From a bacterium (GTDB lineage: Bacteria; CAIWAD01): a DNA stretch of 17,195 nt. The notes under the pieces are model-generated. The model worked only from the letters and a program-made list of their open reading frames with translations, was not told where the DNA came from and did not search any database. The translations under genes and the position numbers were made by a program. Positions 7,045 to 13,419 of the stretch are shown here, in pieces (the first letter of the stretch is position 1; each line of letters opens with the position of its first letter). Location of the stretch: NCBI GenBank assembly GCA_030685015.1, contig JAUXWS010000101.1, positions 1 through 17,195 of the forward strand. The letters run 5' to 3'.

Positions 7045-9891
7045 TCAGAACTGCACCGCCACGCCGAACATCACCTGGCGCGGCTCCTTGAAGCGGGCCG
7101 GCGTGCCCGGCGGCCGCACACGGTCGCGGCTCAGCTCGCTGGACCACTCGTAGTAGACGCGGCGGTTGGCGATGAAGGGATCGCCCTCCTCCCACACCTC
7201 GCCCGTCAGGGGGTTGATCCATCCCGAGGAGGCGGCGCTCTTCACGTTGAAGATGTTCTCCACCTCGCAGAAGAAGCGCAGGTCCAGGGCGCCGGCCCGC
7301 CAGTCCTTCCAGCCCTTGAAGTCCACCGTGTGCTGCATGGGCGTCATGTGGGTATAGGGCTTGGACTCCCGGTCCCGCGGCTCGTCGTCGTCGGGGTTGG
7401 CGGGGTCGCCCATGTCAATGTACTGCGGCGTGTAGCGCTGGCCGCTCTCCAGCTCCAGGCGCAGGTTGGCGCCCCAGCGGTCGGGCAGTCGCCAGGAGCC
7501 GATGGAGGGCGCCTTGCCCCGGGCGACATGGTAGCCCAGGTCGAAGCTGGTCTGCAGGGGCTTGTCCCAGCGCAGGAAGCTCTCGCTCAGATCCTCGTCG
7601 CGGCTGCCCACCCGTACCTCGTTGAGCAGGTTCTCGGCGGGGGAGCTGCTCTTGCCAGTGAGCACGCTATAGGACAGGTTCCAGTTGAAACTCCACCAGC
7701 GCTCGAAGCGATGGCGCCAGGAAAGCTCCAGGCCGCGGCTGCGGGCGTAGTCGATGTTCCAGTACTGGGTGTAGCTGATGTTGCCGTAGCGCGGGTGCTT
7801 GCTGTTGACGTTGAAGGCCGTCACGTAATTGAACATGTCCTTGTAGAAAGCCGTCAGCTGCAGCACGCTGTTGGAGTTGAACTTGTGCTTGAGTCCCAGC
7901 TCGTAGGCCACGGTGGTGGTGGGACTCAGGTTGGGGTTGCCGAAGAGCTGGTAGCTTCCCTGTCCGGCCGTCTGCAGCTTGGCGTAGACATAGGCGTATT
8001 TGGGCCGCTGGCTGAAGTGGCCGTAGCTGAAGAAGAGCATGTCGTTGTCGGTGACGGGGTGGCTGATCCCCAGCCGCGGGCTGAGCTGCGCCTTCCAGCG
8101 CCCGCCGAAGAGGCCGAAGGTCTCGTCACGGAAGAGGGCGCGGGCATCCTCGGTGAGGATGGCGGTGGCGGGGTCCTCCACCACGCGCTCCACGTAGCTG
8201 CCGGGCCGCCAGTAATCCAGGCGCAGGCCCAGATTGGCGTTCATGCCCTTGTAGCTGATCTTGTCCTGCACGTAGAAGGCGCCGGCCACCGTCCAGGCGC
8301 GGTACATGTCGAAGGAACGGCCCGGGGCCTCCGCCGTGGCCAGCCAGGGCGCCGTGATGTGGAGCAGCTGCAGCTCCGTGTTCTCCACCTCGAAACCCGA
8401 CTTCAGCTCGTGGGCTCCCGCGCTGCGGGTGATGGCCCCCTTCAGGCTGTGGGTCAGGGCGTGGTGGTCATGCCAGAAGTCCGTGTCGCCGTAGTCCCAG
8501 AAACCGTCCCCCTGGTAGATGGTGATGGAGCCGTCGGGGTTGAGCAGGTACCAGGTGGGTTCGATGTCCAGCGGGCGGTCGTACTGGGTCCAGTGCTTGC
8601 CGGCGTCGGCGTGCTGGTTGATGAAGAACATGCCGTAGGTGAAGTCGACGTAAGAGCGCTCGCTCAGCGTCTCCTTCCAGTTGAAGCTGGTCTGGCGCGA
8701 CTCCTGGCTGAAGGTGTTGTAGTTGTCCAGGTTCCGCTGGTACTCGTAGGGGTAGAAGCGCCGGTCCTCCACCAGGGTGGTGAAGTAGCCCTGGTTGACC
8801 TGCATGCTGCGGCCCCACGAGGCGGTCAGCTTGCGCGTGGGTTTGGGGCGCCAGGTCAGCTTGGCCAGCAGCGAGGCGTTGTTCTCCTGGCGCAGGGTGT
8901 AGGGCTCCATCCAGTCCTGGGAGGGCTGCAGCTCCGTGGCGTGGGGCAGGTGCGTGTCGCCGAAGGAGCCGTAGCCGTTGAGGAACCAAGTCAGGGCGCC
9001 GGGCAGGCCAATGTTGGGCAGCGGCCCTCCCACGCTGGCCTCCACCACGTCCTGGTTCTGGTTGAGGCGGGGCCAGGCGCCCAGGTTGTCCCGCTTCCAG
9101 GAGACGCTGCCGAAGAGTTCGTCGTCCCCCTCGCGCGTCTCCACGTTGATGACGCCGCTCATGGCCTCGCCGTACTCGGCGTTGAAGCCGCCCGTGATCA
9201 CCTCCACCTGCTTGACGGCGGAGGCGGAGAGGAAGACGCCCGTCCCCTGTCCCGAGACCGGGTCCTTGACGCTGAGCCCGTCGATGATGTAGAGGTTCTC
9301 GTCGGCGCGCCCGCCGCGGATGTGCACCTCGTTGTCCGACTTGGTGACCCCCGCCTGCTGGCTGACCACGTCCACGATGTTCTCCACCACCTTGGTCTGG
9401 ATCGACTCCAGGTCGAGGGTGGTGCTCGAGCTGGTGTTGTCCACCTGGTAAAGCGGCTTCTTGCCAATGATGACGATGTCCTCGCCCTTGAGGAAGCTCT
9501 TCTCCAGGGCGATGTCCTGCTGGAGCGCCTGGTTGTCCAGGACGAGCACGCCGGTCACCAGCACCGTCTTGTAGCCCAGCATGCTGAACTCGAGGTCCAC
9601 CGTGCCCGGCTTCAGCTGGCCCACGATGTAGGCGCCGTCCAGGTCGGTGGCCCCGCCACGGTAGGTGCCCTTCACCACCACGTTGACGCCGGCCAGCGGC
9701 TGCCCCGTCTCCTTGTCCGTCACCCGGCCGCGCAGGCGGCCGTCGGCCGCGGCTTGGCCGGCCAGGCCGAGCGACAGGGCCACAAGGATGATCAAGGCCG
9801 CCGCCCGCGACCACAGCCCCGTCCGCCCGGCACGGCCCGCCCAGGGACGCGGGGCGGGCGCGGTCAAGGCCCTACCAGTTGAAATCATCAT
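7045..9891 (-). CDS. TonB-dependent receptor with carboxypeptidase-regulatory-like N-terminal domain
   Basis: This is an outer-membrane TonB-gated channel of the SusC/CirA-like type. The product is 948 residues. It has a signal peptide (LWSRAAALIILVALSLGLAG, 26-45), then a CarboxypepD_reg-like beta-sandwich (RLRGRVTDKETGQPLAGVNV, 52-71, to about 125) and a TonB-box-like EDIVIIGKK (137-145). The plug domain spans about 155-250 and includes EVHIRGGRADENLYIIDGLS (188-207) and QVEVITGGFNAEYGEAMSGV (228-247), followed by INVETREG. A long aromatic-rich barrel runs to the terminal Phe (MFGVAVQF). The first 20 bases overlap the end of the upstream lipoprotein gene, and no good Shine-Dalgarno is visible, so coupled translation is likely. 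The ATG at 9891 is followed by a second in-frame ATG. The substrate is unknown. The neighbouring PorV-like gene and lipoproteins suggest an outer-membrane complex. Confidence 0.95.
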   Translation of the reverse strand: MMISTGRALTAPAPRPWAGRAGRTGLWSRAAALIILVALSLGLAGQAAADGRLRGRVTDKETGQPLAGVNVVVKGTYRGGATDLDGAYIVGQLKPGTVDLEFSMLGYKTVLVTGVLVLDNQALQQDIALEKSFLKGEDIVIIGKKPLYQVDNTSSSTTLDLESIQTKVVENIVDVVSQQAGVTKSDNEVHIRGGRADENLYIIDGLSVKDPVSGQGTGVFLSASAVKQVEVITGGFNAEYGEAMSGVINVETREGDDELFGSVSWKRDNLGAWPRLNQNQDVVEASVGGPLPNIGLPGALTWFLNGYGSFGDTHLPHATELQPSQDWMEPYTLRQENNASLLAKLTWRPKPTRKLTASWGRSMQVNQGYFTTLVEDRRFYPYEYQRNLDNYNTFSQESRQTSFNWKETLSERSYVDFTYGMFFINQHADAGKHWTQYDRPLDIEPTWYLLNPDGSITIYQGDGFWDYGDTDFWHDHHALTHSLKGAITRSAGAHELKSGFEVENTELQLLHITAPWLATAEAPGRSFDMYRAWTVAGAFYVQDKISYKGMNANLGLRLDYWRPGSYVERVVEDPATAILTEDARALFRDETFGLFGGRWKAQLSPRLGISHPVTDNDMLFFSYGHFSQRPKYAYVYAKLQTAGQGSYQLFGNPNLSPTTTVAYELGLKHKFNSNSVLQLTAFYKDMFNYVTAFNVNSKHPRYGNISYTQYWNIDYARSRGLELSWRHRFERWWSFNWNLSYSVLTGKSSSPAENLLNEVRVGSRDEDLSESFLRWDKPLQTSFDLGYHVARGKAPSIGSWRLPDRWGANLRLELESGQRYTPQYIDMGDPANPDDDEPRDRESKPYTHMTPMQHTVDFKGWKDWRAGALDLRFFCEVENIFNVKSAASSGWINPLTGEVWEEGDPFIANRRVYYEWSSELSRDRVRPPGTPARFKEPRQVMFGVAVQF

Positions 9892-11335
9892 GGATCACCG
9901 TCATGAAGAGGCTGTCCAGATTGGTCGCCTTGTGCAGGGGCAGGGCGAAATAGAGCTGCTTGGCCTTGCCCGGCCGGCCGTCCGCCTCGACGCGGGCCGC
10001 CACCGTCACGCGGGGACGGTCCGGATTGCCCTGCACCTCGGGCACGAAGTAGAGTTCCGTGGCGGAACTGTCGGGCAGGAAGCCGTGGCGGGGATACTCG
10101 CTGCCCGGACTGACGAAGGAGATGGCCTCCCGCATGGCCAGGCTCGGGTAGTGGGCGAAACCGGCGCCCGGTAGCAGCGGATGGCTGGGCAGGATGCGGT
10201 CGCGTTGGTCGGTGAGGGAGTCCACCGGCACGCAGATGCCGTCGAAGATGTAGGTGCCGCCGGTGCTGCGCCGGCGTCCGATGTCGGTCGTGGTCATGAG
10301 GAGGCGGCCGCCCCGGGCCATGAAGAGGTCCAGGTTGTCGCAGGCCAGCTCGTTCTGCGTCCTCTTCCAGCTGAACCAGAAGACCATGGCGAAGTCATCC
10401 ATGATGGCCTGGAAGTCCTGGTCATCGTAGGGCAGCCAGTTCGTCGCCACCCAGAAGGTGAAGTCCTCGTGCTCCTGGTAGCCCATGGCGTCCAGGCCGG
10501 CCCGCACGTAAGGCACGCCCTCGGTCACCTCGGCCGGATCGTCGAAGACGACGAGGAGATGGCCCTCCAGCGGGCGCACGGCCCACACCTGGGCGCGGCC
10601 GTCGGCCAGCGTGTCACCGGGCCGCGGATAGCCCAGGGTCTCGCTCCAGGCCTGGGCGATGTCCTGGGCCTTGACGAAGACCCGGTGCGGACCGGGCGTC
10701 AGCTGGGCCGGCGTGAGCGAGATGGAGCCCAGGCCGGGGGGCAGGTCCTGCCAACTGCTTGTGTCGTCCAGGGCCCACACCACCCGCGTGATGGTGGCGT
10801 TGCCGTCCAGGTCCCAGGCGTTGAAGTGGAAGGTGTTGAAGCCGAAGGTCCAGCTGGTGTCGGCCGTCGTGTTGGAGAGGAGTTCCTGGCTCTGCGCCAC
10901 CCAGTCCACGCGCGGCTTCTGGTTGTAGGCCGGAAAGACCGTGACGGCGGGGCTCGGGTCCACCGCCCCCTCGTTGTCCACGGCGCGGATCTCGAAGCGG
11001 ACCAGCTCCACGTCCTGCGTCAGCAGCACGACGAAAGTGTCGCTCTCGGCCTCCGTCCGGTGCCAGACCGGGTTCCCGGCGCTGTCCACGTCGCTGGACC
11101 AGCGGTAGAGGTAGTGGTCGATCCAGCCGTCGGCGTCCTCGCCCCACCAGGCGAGGCCCACCCGCGAGGTGCTGAGGCCCAGGGTGTCCACCTGGGCGGA
11201 GTCCGCCCGGAAGAAGCCGACGGAGAGGTGGGTTTGGGGCGGCCGGTTGTCCAACCGGCTGCCGCCCCCCTCGCGGGGTTCGCAGCCAAGCTGCCAGGCC
11301 AGCGCCGGCACAATCAGGAGGATCCAGCGGGACAT
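9872..11335 (-). CDS. Large lipoprotein with Ig-like and GATase-like regions
   Basis: No named family is recognised for the whole protein. The product is 487 residues and starts with a short lipoprotein signal (MSRWILLIVPALAWQLGC, lipobox QLGC, Cys18). Residues about 30-135 and 140-250 look like two Ig/fibronectin-like beta-sandwiches (NRPPQTHLSV; VRFEIRAVDNEGAVDPSPAV; WDLDGNATITRVVWALDD). Residues about 258-487 resemble a class I glutamine-amidotransferase-like Rossmann fold: GHLLVVFDDP, VPYVRAGLDAMGY, FQAIMDDFAMVFWFSW and LDLFMARGGRLLMTTTDIG, with no obvious catalytic Cys in a nucleophile-elbow motif. The ATG at 11335 has GAGGAAGG just upstream (11337-11344). The stop lies inside the start of the TonB-dependent receptor gene, so the two are probably translationally coupled. 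It is likely an outer-membrane lipoprotein partner of that receptor (inference). Confidence 0.82.
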   Translation of the reverse strand: MSRWILLIVPALAWQLGCEPREGGGSRLDNRPPQTHLSVGFFRADSAQVDTLGLSTSRVGLAWWGEDADGWIDHYLYRWSSDVDSAGNPVWHRTEAESDTFVVLLTQDVELVRFEIRAVDNEGAVDPSPAVTVFPAYNQKPRVDWVAQSQELLSNTTADTSWTFGFNTFHFNAWDLDGNATITRVVWALDDTSSWQDLPPGLGSISLTPAQLTPGPHRVFVKAQDIAQAWSETLGYPRPGDTLADGRAQVWAVRPLEGHLLVVFDDPAEVTEGVPYVRAGLDAMGYQEHEDFTFWVATNWLPYDDQDFQAIMDDFAMVFWFSWKRTQNELACDNLDLFMARGGRLLMTTTDIGRRRSTGGTYIFDGICVPVDSLTDQRDRILPSHPLLPGAGFAHYPSLAMREAISFVSPGSEYPRHGFLPDSSATELYFVPEVQGNPDRPRVTVAARVEADGRPGKAKQLYFALPLHKATNLDSLFMTVIHDDFNW

Positions 11336-11354
11336 GCCTTCCTCGCGCAGGAAT

Positions 11355-11376
11355 GGGGCGGGCCGGAGCCCGCCCC
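11355..11376 (-). terminator. Nine-pair GC stem with UCCG (UNCG) tetraloop between cassette genes 2 and 3
   Basis: On the transcribed strand GGGGCGGGC, loop UCCG, then GCCCGCCCC gives nine perfect G-C/C-G pairs closed by a cUCCGg tetraloop, a member of the very stable UNCG class. It lies in a 52-bp gap, 12 bases downstream of the OB-fold gene's stop and 10 bases upstream of the next gene's Shine-Dalgarno. No U-tract follows. It may be an mRNA-stability or processing element, or a weak terminator or attenuator. Confidence 0.6.
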
Positions 11377-11387
11377 GTCGTCGGTCC

Positions 11388-13352
11388 TTACTTGACCAGC
11401 AGCAGCTTCAGCTGGCTGGAGCGGCCCTCCGCCTCCAACCGGGCCAGGTAGAGTCCGCTGGCGAGACGGCTGCCGTCGAAGACCACGCTGTGCCCGCCGG
11501 CCGGCCGCCGGCCGCTGGCCAGCAGGGCCACCTCCTGCCCCGCCAGGTTGACCACGCTGAGGCGCAGCTCGGTCTCCCGCGACAGCTCGTAATGGATGGT
11601 CGTGGCCGGGTTGAAGGGGTTGGGCACGGCCGCGGCCAGGCTGAACTCCACCGGCCGGGTCGGCCGGGCAAGGCTGCTCAGGTTGATGAAATCGTCGTTC
11701 TGGCGCGGGGCGATCTTCCAGGCGTTGAAGTTGTAGGTGATGACGCCGCGCAGGCCGTCCATGTGGGCGCCCACGGACAGCTGGACATCCCAGGTGCCCA
11801 GGTTGTCCACGATGATGGGGTTGCCCTGGCCGTCCTGGACCAGCCACTCGCCGAAGCCGGCGTCCGCCGTCACGGTCAGGTTGGACAACTCCACCAGCAC
11901 GCTCTCCCAGGGCTCGGGACCGGCCAGGAAGCTGCCCAGCGACAGGGGCGTGACGGGAGAATCGTTGCCCGGGGAGTGCAGAGTGAAGCTGCTGATGCTG
12001 GTCAATTCCGTCAGGCCGTTGTACTCGGTGACCATGCCCCCCAGGGTGACGAGGTCGCCCCGCTCCAGCTGCTCCAGCCAGACGCCGTGGCTCTGGTTGT
12101 TGTAGATGTAGATGGCGTGGTTGGCGCCCCCCGCCTCGGCAATGATGTAGTTGCGGTAGGTGTCCTCCACCGTGAAGCCGAAGTCCGTGTAACCGAAGGT
12201 GACCACGCCCGTGATGGTGGCCGGTCGGCACTGGTAGAGGCTGGCGCCGTCGGCATAGGTCTCGCTCTGGATCTGCAGGCAGGTGGTGGGCGTCACGCTG
12301 CTCACGTATAGCTGCGGGAAGGAGGGCGAGCCGGCGCCGTCGGCGGGATGGTGGCTGGGGTTGCCCTCGTCGTCCATGGCGTAGATGTAGAAGTCCACCA
12401 TGGAGCCTTCGGGCTGGGCGGGCAGGTCGGCCGTGTAAAGGATGGGGTTGGAGAGGTCGCGCGTGAGCGGGAAGTCGATGAAGGCCCCGCCGTTGACGCG
12501 ATAGTAGACGAAGGCCTCGTCGATGGCCGTGTTGTCCGAGATGTTCACGGCGATGTGGATGAGATCGGCGGGCGTGGCGCCGCAGGGGCCGATCGTTGTG
12601 CCGCTGATGATGGGCGGGCCCACCGCCAGGATGAGGTCGTTGATGTCGCGGGGCATCACGTTGTAGTTGCTGTAGACCTGGTAGATGACGCCGCGGATCA
12701 TCGAGAAGGTGGAGCCCAGGGGCGGGCGTCCATAATTGGAGAGGCCGTAGGCCGCCGTGCGGATGACCGCCCTGTTGCCCTCGGGATCGGCCACCGTGAA
12801 CTGCCGCCAGGAGGGCGGCGCGCTGATGTCCACCACCACCGCGTCGTGGATCTCCATCAGCATGGCCTCGTAGCGCTCGGCCACATGGTCCTCGTGGCGG
12901 ATGGGGTCCAGGTACCACATGTCCACGAAGACGGGATCGGGCAGGGGCTGCTCATAGTCCAGCACCTCCACATCCACGGAGGGATCATTGGGGACGATCT
13001 CCGTCATGTGGGAGTAGCGGCCGGATTCCTGGGTGCGGTACTCGGCCACCGTGCCCGTGACGCGCAGGCGGTCCCCCACGAAGACGTCGAAGGCGCCGCC
13101 CACGTTCTTGAAGACGAGCACGCCGCTGTAGTCGCCGCCGTTCTCGTCAATCAGGTAGAAGCTGGAGTTGCTTCCAGCGTAAAAATGTTCCGACGAGGAG
13201 AGGGCGACGCCCTCCACCGTCACCAGTTGGCCGACAGTGCCGGCGCTGTCCGGGCCGAAGATGGTGGGCAGCTGCATCTCGGCGATGGTCATCTCCTCCT
13301 GGGCCGTGGCCAGGCCGGCCAGGCAGAAGAACAGGGCAATCCAGGACCTCAT
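11388..13352 (-). CDS. Secreted OB-fold-like protein with T9SS/FlgD-type C-terminal tail
   Basis: This is a secreted, probably surface-directed protein of unknown activity. From the ATG at 13352 the product is 654 residues with a signal peptide (MRSWIALFFCLAGLATA). Residues about 30-130 (GQLVTVEGVA; SSFYLIDENGG; VFVGDRLRVTGTVAEYRTQ) and 375-460 (ATITGVVTFGYTDFGFTVED; ERGDLVTLGGMVTEYNGLTE) look like OB-fold modules of the DUF5689/YhcR nuclease-associated kind. Weaker copies lie at about 165-245 and 485-560. Residues about 250-350 look like an Ig-like insert. The last 80 residues (VPNPFNPATTIHYEL, then ASGLYLARLEAEG and KLLLVK) match the T9SS type-A/FlgD Ig-like sorting tail. No nuclease catalytic domain is visible. 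The strong AAGGAGGA ribosome site at 13357-13364 fixes this start over the frame's upstream ATG at 13409. Confidence 0.85.
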   Translation of the reverse strand: MRSWIALFFCLAGLATAQEEMTIAEMQLPTIFGPDSAGTVGQLVTVEGVALSSSEHFYAGSNSSFYLIDENGGDYSGVLVFKNVGGAFDVFVGDRLRVTGTVAEYRTQESGRYSHMTEIVPNDPSVDVEVLDYEQPLPDPVFVDMWYLDPIRHEDHVAERYEAMLMEIHDAVVVDISAPPSWRQFTVADPEGNRAVIRTAAYGLSNYGRPPLGSTFSMIRGVIYQVYSNYNVMPRDINDLILAVGPPIISGTTIGPCGATPADLIHIAVNISDNTAIDEAFVYYRVNGGAFIDFPLTRDLSNPILYTADLPAQPEGSMVDFYIYAMDDEGNPSHHPADGAGSPSFPQLYVSSVTPTTCLQIQSETYADGASLYQCRPATITGVVTFGYTDFGFTVEDTYRNYIIAEAGGANHAIYIYNNQSHGVWLEQLERGDLVTLGGMVTEYNGLTELTSISSFTLHSPGNDSPVTPLSLGSFLAGPEPWESVLVELSNLTVTADAGFGEWLVQDGQGNPIIVDNLGTWDVQLSVGAHMDGLRGVITYNFNAWKIAPRQNDDFINLSSLARPTRPVEFSLAAAVPNPFNPATTIHYELSRETELRLSVVNLAGQEVALLASGRRPAGGHSVVFDGSRLASGLYLARLEAEGRSSQLKLLLVK

Positions 13353-13356
13353 GGTG

Positions 13357-13364
13357 TCCTCCTT
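13357..13364 (-). promoter_or_regulatory. Strong Shine-Dalgarno for the OB-fold/T9SS-tail gene
   Basis: On the minus strand AAGGAGGA lies four bases before the ATG at 13352. It is the best ribosome-binding site in the cassette. It decides the start in favour of the Met that opens a clean signal peptide, rather than the upstream ATG at 13409. Confidence 0.75.
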
Positions 13365-13373
13365 GGCTTGAGG

Positions 13374-13388
13374 GCCGCCGCGGGCGGC
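13374..13388 (-). terminator. Short GC stem-loop between cassette genes 1 and 2
   Basis: On the transcribed strand GCCGCC, loop CGC, then GGCGGC forms a six-pair perfect stem in the 67-bp gap, about 10 bases upstream of the next gene's Shine-Dalgarno. It has no U-tract. In DNA this GC-rich such a short stem can arise by chance, so the functional call is weak. Confidence 0.3.
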
Positions 13389-13419
13389 GCTTGGATGATT
13401 CGTTGCCACAGGGGGGCGG

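Noticed and set aside
6958-9882. A 974-codon open frame on the plus strand
   Set aside because: It is exactly antisense to the TonB-dependent receptor, rich in Ala/Gly/Val/His/Gln, has no recognisable domain, and is explained by GC-rich codon bias of the real gene on the other strand.
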